From CAWAVN01 sp963825075 (GTDB taxonomy: Bacteria; Planctomycetota; Planctomycetia; Planctomycetales; Planctomycetaceae): a stretch of 64,000 nt of DNA. This document shows positions 8,269 to 17,385 of the stretch, in pieces (positions within the stretch are counted from its first letter, which is position 1; each line of letters starts with the position of its first letter). The notes under the pieces are model-generated. The model did no database searches. It was not told where the DNA came from and saw only the letters and a list, made by a program, of their open reading frames with translations. The DNA lies in contig CAWGRX010000022.1 in the NCBI GenBank assembly GCA_963825075.1, positions 124,001-188,000 of the forward strand, written 5' to 3'. Made by a program: the position numbers and the translations under genes.

Positions 8269-9718
8269 TCAGCGTGAGGCCGCGAGGAACTCGGCGAGGA
8301 CTTCGATGTTCTGGCTGAAGGTGCGGGGATTGATGATCCGGTTGACATCCTGGGAATCCTGGTAACGCAGTTCGCCCGGCTCGACCCAGGCTCCGCGATC
8401 GTCCAAATCGGCCACGATTTTCTTCGCACGGGACTTCAGGGAATCGCTAATTCGCGGCGGTCTTGGCTTCCTCTCGGTCTTCCATTTTGAGGGATCGGTG
8501 TCTTTCAGACGCTGGTATTCCTTTTCGATCCGATCCAGTTTGTTGCTCACGATGAAGCCGTAATGCGTGGGCAGATCGTCGGCTTCGTACGTCAGCTCGT
8601 ACTTCATCGTGAAGTACAGCGGGCGGTTGGTTTTCAGTTCGTAAAACCTCGCCAGTCGGCCGTTCGGCAGGACGGATTTTTTGTAGTAGGCCAAAGCGCG
8701 AGGCAGGCCGTTGAGGAATTTGTCTTCGCCGGTCTCGCGGGCGAGCAGCAGGAGGGTTTGCATTACACCTTGGCTTTCGCCGCCGGTGATCGCGGGCGGC
8801 TCGAACTTCCTGGCCCACGCCGGGTGCATCTCCTTCGTGTATTGCTGCGCCCAGCCGGGTTGCGGATCGGGCATTTGGGCGAGCAGGAAGAACTCCCCGC
8901 CTTTGATCGCCGCCGCCCGGTAGCGAGGCTTTCCATAAATCTCCGCGGCCTCCAATAGGGTTTCGATCACATCCGAAATTGTGTTGTCGTTGAGGGTGTA
9001 ATAGCCCCGGTAGGTCTTGGCGGGATAGGTCCGGGACCACGTTTCCGGATACGAGGCTTTCCGCACGGGATAGTCTTCGGGCTTGGGGAACTCATCGTAC
9101 TGCTGCGGCCAGGCACCGTTGGGATATTGGGCTTTGATAAACGAATCGAGCGCATACAGGCAGGCTTCGTGTATCTTCGCGTTCTGAAACTTGAAAGCCC
9201 GATCGGTCCGCATGAGAAACCGCAGGGCGGATTGGGATTTGTTGTCATCGAAGGTCGTGCGGTTGAACTTGCCGCGGTTTTGATCGATGCGGTAAGCATA
9301 GCGGCCGCGGTCTTCGGCCGCGAACTCGATGCGGTCGGCCCACCCGCCGGAGACCAACTGTCCGCGAACCAAGGCCATCGCGGTTTCCAAAGTCGCATCG
9401 CGGAGAACTTCGTCTCCGGTGAGCAGGTAAGCCTTTAAGTAGGCATCCCCCACACTGGGTGTGCCCGGCGGTTGGAGCCAGGCGGTGGTCGGATTTCGCC
9501 ACGCCTTCGCCTTCCCGCTTGGAGAGGTCTGCACTGTACCGCCACAGATATCCGCCGGTGTCCCCCGCCACATCATGCCTGAAAAACTTGACCGCCCGAT
9601 GCAGAGCCGACCGCACCTCATCGGGCGAGATGTCTTGCCCCCGTGCCGGGGAGGTTTGCATCCCAAGCAAACCCATTAGCAAAATAGCACTGGTTCCGAC
9701 GGCAACTGGAATTCGCAT
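8269..9718 (-). CDS. Secreted pectate lyase, PL10-type (PelA), frameshifted
   Basis: Two frames together make one pectate lyase of about 480 residues. The first frame starts MRIPVAVGTSAILLMGLLG at 9718 (signal peptide; GGGGAGA just upstream) and runs to GGYLWRYSADLSKREGEGVA. The second frame continues with TTAWLQPPGTPSVGDAYL and NGAWPQQYDEFP to the stop at 8269. The change of frame is in GGCGAAATCCGACC (minus strand) around 9493; dropping one base joins the halves as GEGVAKPTTAWLQPPGTP, which fits the family. So one extra base is present: a real mutation or a sequence error. The enzyme would cleave polygalacturonate outside the cytoplasm. The cytochrome gene lies upstream on the same strand, 43 bases away. 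Confidence 0.8.
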
Positions 9719-9761
9719 GAAGTTCTCCCCAGGGCTGGAAGTCAGATTGATCAAGTTGAAA

Positions 9762-12212
9762 TTAAGATCGCATCATCGTTTCGTGCAGGTTCAATAGCAC
9801 CCGCGCGACCGAAGTCCACGCCGAAAGTTCCGCGGTGTCCGTATCTTCGCTCGTTGGTTTTAAGCCGACGTTTTGCAGTTTCTTCGCTGCCTCGGCTTCG
9901 GATTCAAACTCCTTCCGATGTTGGTGGAGCAGCTTGAGTAACACCTCTCGCTCGGCACCTTTAGGTTTGCGGGAGAGGACGAGCCTGTAGGCGAACTCCA
10001 GGCGGGATGCTTCCGTGTCGCCGCCTTCTCGGACGATTCGCTCGGCGAGTTCGCGGGCGGCTTCGACGTAGGTGGGATCATTGAGGAGCACCAAGGCTTG
10101 CAGCGGCGTGTTGGAGCGGGGACGTTCGACCGTGCATTCCTCGCGGGTGGGGGCATCGAACGCCAACAGGCTCGGATGCAAAAACGTTCGGCACCAATAG
10201 GTGTAAAGGCCCCGCCGGTATTGATCCTCGCCCGTGTCGTGCTGCCAGGTCCTTTTGGGGAAGTTGAGGTGCTTCCAATAGCCCGCGGGCTGGTAAGGCT
10301 TCACGCTCGGGCCGCCCACCGTCTTCACCAACAGTCCGCTGACCGCGAGGGCGTTGTCGCGGATCATCTCCGCATCCAGCCGGAACCGCGATTGCCGGGC
10401 CAGCCATTTGTTGTAAGGATCCGCTTGCCGAAGTTCCGGCGAGACGCTTGACGTTTGCTGATAGGTTTCGGAAGTCACCATCAGCCGCACGAGATGCTTG
10501 ACATTCCAACCGCTGTCCATGAACTCCACGGCCAGCCAATCCAAGAGCCGCGGATGCGTGGGCCATTGGCCTTGGGAGCCGAAATCGTCGAGCGTGGCGA
10601 CGAGACCTTTGCCGTGGAACAATTTCCAGAGCCGATTCACGAACACCCTTGCGGTGAGCGGGTTGTCCGGCCGAACCAGCCATTCCGCGAGATCCTTCCG
10701 CGTCGCCCGTTGTTCCTTCGTTTCGAGCGGCGGAAGAAACTCCGGCACGGCAGGCGCGACAACCTGGCCGGAGTCGTCCAGCCAGTTGCCCCGCGGCAGC
10801 ACGCGCATCGTGCGGGGACTCGCCGACATGGAAACCAGCGTGGTGGGGATGGCCTTCGTTAGAGCCTTTTGGGCGGCTTCCGCTTTGGCGAGTTGATTCC
10901 GGAGCGGATTGAGCTGCGGCGTGTAGGCTTTTATCATTTCTTCCGGTTTGATGGGCTTGGCTTTTTGGGCCACGGCCACTTGAGGCGTTCGCCGTTCGAG
11001 TTCTTTTTTGAGCTTGGCGATCTCGGCGGCGAGGCGTTTTTGCTCGGCGGCTTGTTTGGCGGAAGGGAACGGCGTGGGCGGCTGCCGGCCGACTGCCGTC
11101 TCTTTGATGTCCGCAAAAAATGCCTCGAAACTGTAGAAGTCCTTGGTGAGGTACGGATCGAATTTGTGGTCGTGGCATTCCGCGCAGCCGAGCGTCGCCC
11201 CCATCCAAACGGTCGAAACGTTCCGCACCCGGTCGGCGGCATACTTTGCCAGGTATTCCTTGGCCTGGGCACCGCCTTCGCGGGTCGTCATCAGCAGCCG
11301 GTTGTAGCCGGAGGCGATCCGCGTTTCGCGGGTCGGCTCACCCAACAAATCGCCCGCCAACTGCTCTTTGGTAAACTCGTCGAACGGCTTGTTGTCGGCA
11401 AACGCCTGGATCACGTAATCGCGGTACAGGGAGACATCGCGGTGATTGTCGCCGTGAATGCCATTGGTGTCGGCATAGCGAACCAGATCAAGCCAATACA
11501 TTGCCATCCGCTCGCCAAAATGAATCGAACCCCGATCCTCGCTCCCGAACTTCGCGGACCCCAGCAAGCGATCCACCAGCCGCTCGTAAGCATCAGGGCG
11601 TTTGTCGGTGATGAACTCTTCGACCTCCGCAGGCGTGGGCGGAAGTCCCAACAAATCGAAGTACAGCCGGCGGATCAATGTCACCTTGTCCGCTTTGGGA
11701 GACGGAAAGAGTTTTCTCGCCGCGAGTTGCGATTGGATAAAGGCATCAATCGGATGGGCGGGCTGGTTGCCTTTCAGTTTGGGAACCTCCGGGCGAATCG
11801 GGGGAATGTACGCCCAATGGCCTTTCCAATTTGCACCCTGGGCGACCCATTTTTTGATGAGTTCTTTTTGTTTGGCCGAGAGTTTGCCACCCGACTTCGG
11901 CGGCGGCATTTGCACGTCGGGATCGTCGGAGAAAACGCGGGAGACCAGTTCGCTCTTCGCGGCTTTGCCGGGTTCGATCAATCTGTAACCGCCGCGGTCG
12001 GCATAGAGGTCTTCCTTCTGATCGAGCCGGAGTTCGGCTTCGCGGGTGTTCTTGTCGGGGCCGTGGCATTGAAAACAATGCTCGGAAAAAATCGGCCGAA
12101 TGTCGCGGTTAAAATCCACGGCGTCATCCGCCGCGGCCGGCATTCCAAACAGGAGGAATAAGCCTATGGTGAAAGTGCATCGAAATGTCATACGATCTAT
12201 CTGCCTCATCAT
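9762..12212 (-). CDS. Secreted planctomycete cytochrome protein (PSCyt1-DUF1549-DUF1553)
   Basis: An 816-residue secreted protein of the kind strongly expanded in planctomycetes. A signal peptide (TFTIGLFLLFGMPAAADD) is followed by a PSCyt1 cytochrome-c domain with heme motif CFQCH near residue 46, then the DUF1549 domain (RRLYFDLLGLPPTPAEVEEF; ERMAMYWLDLVRYADTNG), a second CAECH motif near residue 345, and a C-terminal DUF1553 domain (NPLTARVFVNRLWKLFHG; RFRLDAEMIRDNALAVSG). GGGAG before the ATG at 12212 supports the start. The biochemical role of this family is not established; these proteins are often paired with a DUF1501 protein, and one lies at 17.8 kb. The PL10 gene follows 43 bases downstream. 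Confidence 0.9.
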   Translation of the reverse strand: MMRQIDRMTFRCTFTIGLFLLFGMPAAADDAVDFNRDIRPIFSEHCFQCHGPDKNTREAELRLDQKEDLYADRGGYRLIEPGKAAKSELVSRVFSDDPDVQMPPPKSGGKLSAKQKELIKKWVAQGANWKGHWAYIPPIRPEVPKLKGNQPAHPIDAFIQSQLAARKLFPSPKADKVTLIRRLYFDLLGLPPTPAEVEEFITDKRPDAYERLVDRLLGSAKFGSEDRGSIHFGERMAMYWLDLVRYADTNGIHGDNHRDVSLYRDYVIQAFADNKPFDEFTKEQLAGDLLGEPTRETRIASGYNRLLMTTREGGAQAKEYLAKYAADRVRNVSTVWMGATLGCAECHDHKFDPYLTKDFYSFEAFFADIKETAVGRQPPTPFPSAKQAAEQKRLAAEIAKLKKELERRTPQVAVAQKAKPIKPEEMIKAYTPQLNPLRNQLAKAEAAQKALTKAIPTTLVSMSASPRTMRVLPRGNWLDDSGQVVAPAVPEFLPPLETKEQRATRKDLAEWLVRPDNPLTARVFVNRLWKLFHGKGLVATLDDFGSQGQWPTHPRLLDWLAVEFMDSGWNVKHLVRLMVTSETYQQTSSVSPELRQADPYNKWLARQSRFRLDAEMIRDNALAVSGLLVKTVGGPSVKPYQPAGYWKHLNFPKRTWQHDTGEDQYRRGLYTYWCRTFLHPSLLAFDAPTREECTVERPRSNTPLQALVLLNDPTYVEAARELAERIVREGGDTEASRLEFAYRLVLSRKPKGAEREVLLKLLHQHRKEFESEAEAAKKLQNVGLKPTSEDTDTAELSAWTSVARVLLNLHETMMRS

Positions 12213-12250
12213 TGCGACTCCCGCAGGTCATTCTGCGTTTACGTTTCAAA

Positions 12251-12353
12251 GAACCGGGGCGGACCACCCTGCGAGCGGTGCCCTCCTGCGGCTAATCAAT
12301 GTAACGTTTCGATCATGCATCAACCGGGGCTAGCGCCCTGCGGCTAATGAATG
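12251..12353. repeat. Two GCTAGC-family dispersed repeats
   Basis: Two units lie in the spacer between the cytochrome gene start and folK. 12251-12299 is the long variant with GACCACCCTGCG in its middle and GCGGCTAAT at its end; 12323-12353 is the short core CCGGGGCTAGCGCCCTGCGG followed by GCTAATGAATG. The long variant recurs at 41851-41903 with only a few differences, and the short one matches the MITE-split copy near 17.4 kb. Confidence 0.7.
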
Positions 12354-12408
12354 CAACAACGATTCCTCGAATCATCTTAACCCATGATGACTTCTTGAGC
12401 CGGGTTTT

Positions 12409-12939
12409 TCAAAGCTGGGGCTGAATGAGGGCAGCCAGGTTGCAATCGTCGCGGACGATCAAGCCGGATTGTTGGAGATCGAAGCCAGCGGCGATCTCGG
12501 CGAGCGTTCGGCCGGTTTCGGGCAATACAAAATCCGGGGCGAGTTCCGCAAGCGGCATCGCCACGAAGGCCCGCGTGCGAATGTCCGCCTCGAACACCTC
12601 GGCTTTCTCCGGCGTGATGAAGATTGAGAGATCCAAATCGATCGTCCGCGGGCCGTTGATGTTGTCTGGATCCCTCTGGCGGTGCAGGTGGAGTTCGATC
12701 CGCCGCAGAAGGTTTTGTTTCAGCTCGGCTGCGGAAAATGGCGTTTCCAAGAGAACAGCCGCGTTCAAGAAATTCGGCTGATCGTGAAAGCCCGCCGGCG
12801 GCGATTCCCACACTCGCGAAACGCGTTGGACGTTTTCGCCGTTCTGAAGCTCGCGAACGGCCGCTTGGAGGTTTTGAATAGCGTGAATGTTCGATCCCAG
12901 CGAAATCAACGCTAGGTTGGGCGAAAACCGGTCACGCAT
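12409..12939 (-). CDS. folK: 2-amino-4-hydroxy-6-hydroxymethyldihydropteridine pyrophosphokinase
   Basis: A 176-residue HPPK that transfers pyrophosphate from ATP to 6-hydroxymethyl-7,8-dihydropterin in folate synthesis. Family motifs are ALISLGSNI near the N-terminus, YNFLNAA-type FHDQPNFLNAAVLLET, and the ATP/Mg site GPRTIDLDLSIF near residue 100. It is of normal length. Its start overlaps the end of folB by 8 bases, so the two are translationally coupled. The C-terminal 20 residues are less conserved. Confidence 0.93.
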   Translation of the reverse strand: MRDRFSPNLALISLGSNIHAIQNLQAAVRELQNGENVQRVSRVWESPPAGFHDQPNFLNAAVLLETPFSAAELKQNLLRRIELHLHRQRDPDNINGPRTIDLDLSIFITPEKAEVFEADIRTRAFVAMPLAELAPDFVLPETGRTLAEIAAGFDLQQSGLIVRDDCNLAALIQPQL

Positions 12940-13294
12940 CGTCGCGGCTCCGTTCGATCTCGATGCCCACGGACCTCGCGAACCGCAGGGCTTGGGGCTT
13001 TTCCACCGTGACCCTCACCCGCTCGATGCGGGAATCGGCTAAGCACACGCGGGCGATTTCCTCGGCCAACCGCTCCACCAACAGGAACCGCGACGTTTCC
13101 ACAAGCTGGATGATTTGCTTGGTCAGCGTGCGGTAGTTGACGGCGTCTGCGATGTCGTCCGATTGTCCCGCGGTTCGCGTGTCGGTTTCCACGATGAGAT
13201 TGACTAGCACATCCTGGCGTTCGGTGCGTTCGTCATCGTTGATGCCGATGATGGTTCGCAGCAAAAGATCCTTGATGAGGATGCGGTCGGTCAT
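12932..13294 (-). CDS. folB: Dihydroneopterin aldolase
   Basis: A 120-residue FolB that makes 6-hydroxymethyldihydropterin from dihydroneopterin. The N-terminus DRILIKDLLLRTIIGINDDE carries the usual conserved glutamate region, and the C-terminal ERVRVTVEKPQALRFARSVG contains the catalytic-type lysine in EKPxAL. The length is standard. It sits 52 bases after the FolM-like reductase and overlaps folK by 8 bases, forming a three-gene pterin operon on the minus strand. No folP or folE is in the window. Confidence 0.93.
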   Translation of the reverse strand: MTDRILIKDLLLRTIIGINDDERTERQDVLVNLIVETDTRTAGQSDDIADAVNYRTLTKQIIQLVETSRFLLVERLAEEIARVCLADSRIERVRVTVEKPQALRFARSVGIEIERSRDDA

Positions 13295-13346
13295 GGGTCG
13301 AATTTTCTCTCGGTGGGAAACGGGAGATCAAAACACCCTGTTTTAA

Positions 13347-14108
13347 TCAAGCCGAGAGATGCTCGCCACCGTTGACGTGCAGAATTTCGCCGGTGACGAA
13401 ATCGGCCTGGAGCAAATAGACAGCCGCCTGCACGATGTCGTCGGGCGATCCCACGCGGTGGAGCGGATTGTTTTGGGCGAGCGATTTTAAATAACTTTCG
13501 CCTTCGCCCGCCGGCGGCAGAATCGCGCCGGGTGCGACGGCGTTGACGCGGATATTCGCAGGTCCCAACTCGGCGGCCAGAGCTGTTGTCAGCGCCGCGA
13601 GGCCGCTTTTGGCGATGGTGTAAGCCAGGTGAGCGGTCCCCGCCGCTGGGTGCGTCGCCCGCCAATCGAGGACGTTTAAGATTTGGCCGGCCGCCCCGGA
13701 GGAATCTTTGCCTTTGGCAAATTGGAAGGCGAACTCCTTGGCGAGGAAGCAGGGGGCTTTGAGGTTGATCGCAAAATGCCGGTCCCAGATTTCTCCCGAG
13801 GTTTCCGCGAGAGTCGCGGGTTCAAAAATGGCGGCACTGTTGATGAGCACGTCCGCGCGGCCGAACGCGGCCACGGCGAGTTCCATGACCTGGCGGGCCG
13901 CTCTTTCCGGTTCCTCAAAATTCGCACGGACCAGACGCACCTCCCCGCCGCAGCTTTCGATCTCGCCGGCCGTCTCGCGGGCGGCGTTTTCGGACGCATT
14001 GTAATGCAAGCAGATTTTCACGCCTTCGTCCGCCAGAGCCAAAGCCAAAGCTTGCCCGAGCCGCACGGCTCCGCCTGTCACAATCACCGATTTGCCCCGA
14101 AGCCCCAT
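13347..14108 (-). CDS. SDR-family pteridine reductase-like protein (FolM/PTR1-type)
   Basis: A 253-residue short-chain dehydrogenase. The cofactor loop is VTGGAVRLGQALAL, and this GGAxRLG form (rather than TGxxxGIG) is typical of pteridine reductases and FolM-like dihydromonapterin reductases. The catalytic YTIAKSG is present near residue 170, and VNGGEHLSA closes the fold. The ATG at 14108 is preceded by AAGGAGAGACG; a TTG at 14132 is upstream but would place that site inside the gene. The position directly ahead of folB and folK supports a pterin role: reduction of dihydropterins or dihydrofolate. A generic SDR of other function remains possible. Confidence 0.8.
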   Translation of the reverse strand: MGLRGKSVIVTGGAVRLGQALALALADEGVKICLHYNASENAARETAGEIESCGGEVRLVRANFEEPERAARQVMELAVAAFGRADVLINSAAIFEPATLAETSGEIWDRHFAINLKAPCFLAKEFAFQFAKGKDSSGAAGQILNVLDWRATHPAAGTAHLAYTIAKSGLAALTTALAAELGPANIRVNAVAPGAILPPAGEGESYLKSLAQNNPLHRVGSPDDIVQAAVYLLQADFVTGEILHVNGGEHLSA

Positions 14109-14146
14109 CGCCACGAAACGTCTCTCCTTCAAGAAAACAGATTTTT

Positions 14147-14244
14147 AGCCACGGATGAAACACGGACCAAATACGGATCGATCGGACTGCGAATATGTGT
14201 CTTGTTTTTTATATGCATGTTTCCTCCGTGTTCAATCCGTGGCT
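14147..14244. repeat. Long imperfect inverted repeat with ACGGAT-type arms
   Basis: Arms of 20 bases (14147-14166 and 14225-14244), identical but for two positions, begin AGCCACGGAT and face each other across about 58 bases. The arms belong to a family of CACGGAT/CGCGGAT text seen also at 6.4, 20.4 and 23.8 kb. It lies between the propeller-like gene and the FolM-like gene, both on the minus strand, so it could fold in the transcript. Confidence 0.55.
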
Positions 14245-14270
14245 CCTTTTCCTTTCGCTTTGAAATCTGA

Positions 14271-16517
14271 TCAGCGAGGCAGTGGGGGGAGGATCGGGCC
14301 GGTGTCGGTGTCTTTGGATTTGTCCGGATTGTCTTGGGACGAATCCGTGGGCGGGGCGGGCAAGGGCGGTTTGTCGGCCGGTTGTTGGGGCACCGTTGAC
14401 GATGGAGGATTCTGCGGGATGCTGGTCGTTGGAGCCGGCTGTGGTTGGTACGTTTCCGAGGGAACGCCGCGGTTGTTGTCGTGATACAACCGGACGCCCA
14501 CGTCGGGATCGGGGATCGGCGGGCCGAAGAATTGGGCTGCTCCGCGATTCCACCGCGAGACCGCTTCGGCATAGACGTTGAAATGCGTCCCGCTGACCAG
14601 ATAGGGTCCCGGCGGCAGATCAAACACGCCCAGGCTGACGTTATTCTTCAAATCGAAATCCGGGAGCACGCTGATGTGCTTGGGATCGATGTATTTATAG
14701 GTCACGCGCTTCGCCCATACGACCAGCGTGGGGCCGGGCTGCGGCGGGATGGGGAGGCTCATCGATTGCGGGACCCACCTGCCGTAGGGTCCGGGCACGA
14801 GATGGACTTCGTTCAATGTGCCGCCGCCGCTGCGACTAATCCTGCGGGCCACGCTGCCACCGGCGGGAATATTGAACTGCTCGGGAGGCACGGGCGCAAA
14901 CGGATAGACCATTTGCACCACGAGTTCTTCCTGGCTGGGGTTGTCGAAATAGATCGTCGCGGGCGTCAAGGCCGTGTTGAGAGCGACCTGCCGCTGTACC
15001 AAAGGCGCGGCATAGCTCGCGCCAGGCTGGAGCAAATACGGATGCCAATCTCCATCCCAATAGCCGTCGGCGATCAATCGTCCGGTGGCATCGACGCCGA
15101 AGGCGGTTTGCGAGAACGGATCGGCCGCCACGGGTGCACCGGCGAAAAAGCCTCGGCTGAGCGTGGTTTGATTCCAGCCGCCCGCCGCGTTCGTCCACGC
15201 GTTCCAAACTCCGCCCTGGCCGAAACCGATCAGCGACAGGTCGCCTCCCGTGTTTGTGAAGGCCAACGGGCTTCCCGGTGGGAGAATGGCTCCGCGAACG
15301 GGAACCGCCTGCCAACGTCCGCGGGTCGGTTCCAGCATTTGCACGTGTCCGCGGGCATCGACGCCGGCGAGCCGCACTTGGGACGTTGTGTTGGAAGTCT
15401 GCACCGTCGCGGCGATGGGAGCATTGGGGGGAAATCCCGCCGCCACCGCATTTGGCCCATTCCACCCGCCGCCGGTATTGCGGTAATTCAAAATCTGCCC
15501 CCTGCGATCCACGAGGTACAGGTCGTGTGCGGCACGTCGGTTGTTAGATGGGGAGACGACGGAGATCGGCGCTCCCGCACCGAATCGTCCCGCGGTCCGG
15601 TCGATCAATTGATGCCGGCCTCTGGCCAGATCGAGATTCCACAATCGGCCTTGTTTGTCCACCGCGAAACCTTCGGTCCCGGCGTTATCAGAGCGGGTGA
15701 AGAGATGGGAGCCGGGGGCAAACTCGACATCGTTCGCCACGGGCCGGATTTGATGGCCGTTTCCGATTTCCACCAACCGTCCGCCAGAGTTGACCGTATA
15801 AGCCAAGGGCGGCTTTTGCCCATCTTGCGAAACCAGGGAGAGCGGCGCGCCGGGAACCAGCCCGGTTGGTTTGCCCGCGGGCGGGTTGGGAATGGGATAG
15901 GGCTGCCACCTGTCCCGCCAGCCTCGATAGGCTTGGAGCCGGCCCTGTTGGTCGATGAACCCGACGTCGAGCGATTGTTTTCCCGCCGGGGTGTAGGCGA
16001 CTTCCATCGGACCGGCATACCGTTGCTGCTTTCCGGCGTCACGGGGAAGATTCGGATCCGGCGGATTATTGCCGGCAGGGGAATTGACGACCGGCCGCCT
16101 TGCGGTGACGGGGCCGCGATTTTGCGGGGCCGGCACTCGCATCGCCTGAATCTGTTGCTGACTCTGCCGCCAGTTTTGTCCGTCCGGGCTGCCGATCAAC
16201 ATGGAGCCGGCATCGTTCACGGGCCATCGCAACGCCTGCCCGGCCGCCTGGGAAAAATATCCCAAGTACCTTCCGTCCGGCGTGTCCAACCGCGGCTGTC
16301 TTTGATAGACAAACGTCTGCTGCTGCGGATCGGTGATAATCAACTTCTGCCGGCTTTGGGTCGCGGTCGAGGTCAAATCATTCCGCCCCGCCACCTTGAG
16401 CACGAAACGTTCCTCAGCCAACGCGGTCCCACAAAACCCTGCCGCAATCCCCACCGTCCAAAACAACCGTCGCACGGCGTGAGAAGATAGGCTCTGAATT
16501 TGGGGGGAACTATGCAT
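14271..16517 (-). CDS. Secreted protein with propeller/lectin-like repeats, planctomycete type
   Basis: A 748-residue exported protein. GAAGGAGACGATC precedes the ATG at 16517; residues 20-36 form a signal peptide ending GTALAEE. The middle (about residues 140-500) contains repeated units such as AVDKQGRLWNLDLARGRHQL, LYLVDRRGQILNYRNTGGGW and GVDATGRLIADGYWDGDWHP, each a strand pair with GR/GQ turns and a tryptophan, as in tectonin or PLL-type beta-propeller lectins. Around residues 540-660 a different domain follows, and the C-terminus is a proline-rich tail ending GPILPPLPR. No catalytic site is recognised. A surface carbohydrate-binding or structural role is inferred only. Confidence 0.7.
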   Translation of the reverse strand: MHSSPQIQSLSSHAVRRLFWTVGIAAGFCGTALAEERFVLKVAGRNDLTSTATQSRQKLIITDPQQQTFVYQRQPRLDTPDGRYLGYFSQAAGQALRWPVNDAGSMLIGSPDGQNWRQSQQQIQAMRVPAPQNRGPVTARRPVVNSPAGNNPPDPNLPRDAGKQQRYAGPMEVAYTPAGKQSLDVGFIDQQGRLQAYRGWRDRWQPYPIPNPPAGKPTGLVPGAPLSLVSQDGQKPPLAYTVNSGGRLVEIGNGHQIRPVANDVEFAPGSHLFTRSDNAGTEGFAVDKQGRLWNLDLARGRHQLIDRTAGRFGAGAPISVVSPSNNRRAAHDLYLVDRRGQILNYRNTGGGWNGPNAVAAGFPPNAPIAATVQTSNTTSQVRLAGVDARGHVQMLEPTRGRWQAVPVRGAILPPGSPLAFTNTGGDLSLIGFGQGGVWNAWTNAAGGWNQTTLSRGFFAGAPVAADPFSQTAFGVDATGRLIADGYWDGDWHPYLLQPGASYAAPLVQRQVALNTALTPATIYFDNPSQEELVVQMVYPFAPVPPEQFNIPAGGSVARRISRSGGGTLNEVHLVPGPYGRWVPQSMSLPIPPQPGPTLVVWAKRVTYKYIDPKHISVLPDFDLKNNVSLGVFDLPPGPYLVSGTHFNVYAEAVSRWNRGAAQFFGPPIPDPDVGVRLYHDNNRGVPSETYQPQPAPTTSIPQNPPSSTVPQQPADKPPLPAPPTDSSQDNPDKSKDTDTGPILPPLPR

Positions 16518-16794
16518 GATCGTCTCCTTCACGGTCAATCTCTGTGGCAGTTTGTTTTCTGTTGATTATAGAGAGTTTGTGCAAGTTGTGTTCCTGTTTT
16601 TCGCATCGCCGGGATTTTCCGAAAAACAATGTCAATCGGCAGAATCCGGAGAGTCGTTGTGTTGCACTTCCAAAACCCGCGCCGCATTGGGCAACCGGCC
16701 TCGTCCGCTCAGAATTTGAGTTAGGCTTTCGGAAAAGAGATCATTCCTCGAATTTCCAGGAATTTCCAGGCGTGCCTGAAATGGGAACGGAACG

Positions 16795-17256
16795 ATGCTG
16801 AACTTTGAATTCAACAATCCGCGATCCGACGTGTACCGCGCGCTGTCGAGCCGGCTGAATCACACTTGCATGGATGGTCTGCGTCACCAGGACCGCAAAG
16901 TGCAGCGGACGAACTTCTGCGAAGTCGTCTGGCTCATTCCCCCGGGCGATAAGGGATACGATTACTCGCAAGCGGTGCCCGCCGTGAGCCGGGATCTCAG
17001 CGTTCAGGGCTTCTCTCTGATCCACAACGCCGCCCTCGCGGACTCGGAGTTGGTCGTGGGGATCCCCGGAGTGCACGGCTTCAATTTCTTCCACTGCAAA
17101 GTGCAGCATTGCTCGGACTTGGGCTACGGATTTTTCCAGATCGGCCTGTTCGCGTCCAAGGTGATTACCCCCAGCCGCTCGCAGTTGACGACATGGGAAA
17201 AACGCGCTGCCGAGTTCGCTCAAAAAGCATCGGCTGAAGCCGAACCCGTCGCATAA
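16795..17256 (+). CDS. Small PilZ-like protein, planctomycete conserved type
   Basis: A 153-residue soluble protein. The pattern VPAVSRDLSVQGFSLIHNA, then LADSELVVGIPG, then FNFFHCKVQHCSDLGYGFF resembles the PilZ/YcgR fold (S/D-x-S-x-x-G strand, then strands with a second glycine). The canonical RxxxR of c-di-GMP-binding PilZ domains is not obvious at the N-terminus, so ligand binding is uncertain. GGAACG lies directly before the ATG. It stands alone on the plus strand, preceded by a short direct repeat (GAATTTCCAG twice, 16754-16773). I regard the PilZ assignment as tentative. Confidence 0.55.
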   Translation: MLNFEFNNPRSDVYRALSSRLNHTCMDGLRHQDRKVQRTNFCEVVWLIPPGDKGYDYSQAVPAVSRDLSVQGFSLIHNAALADSELVVGIPGVHGFNFFHCKVQHCSDLGYGFFQIGLFASKVITPSRSQLTTWEKRAAEFAQKASAEAEPVA

Positions 17257-17385
17257 CCGTCATCGTCCCCGAAACAGGGTCCTTTCCGCCGGCCGCGCTC
17301 ACCCCTCCCTTCCGCACGCCCACCTCGCCCGCGCCATCCGACTGCACCTTCCCATTCTGAAAACCCAAATCTCGAAACGACGTAT

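Noticed and set aside
10869..12161. 430-codon open frame opposite the cytochrome gene
   Set aside because: Antisense shadow; the minus frame has the heme motifs and a complete domain order.
14445..16490. 681-codon open frame opposite the propeller-like gene
   Set aside because: Antisense shadow; the minus frame has a ribosome-binding site, signal peptide and regular repeats.
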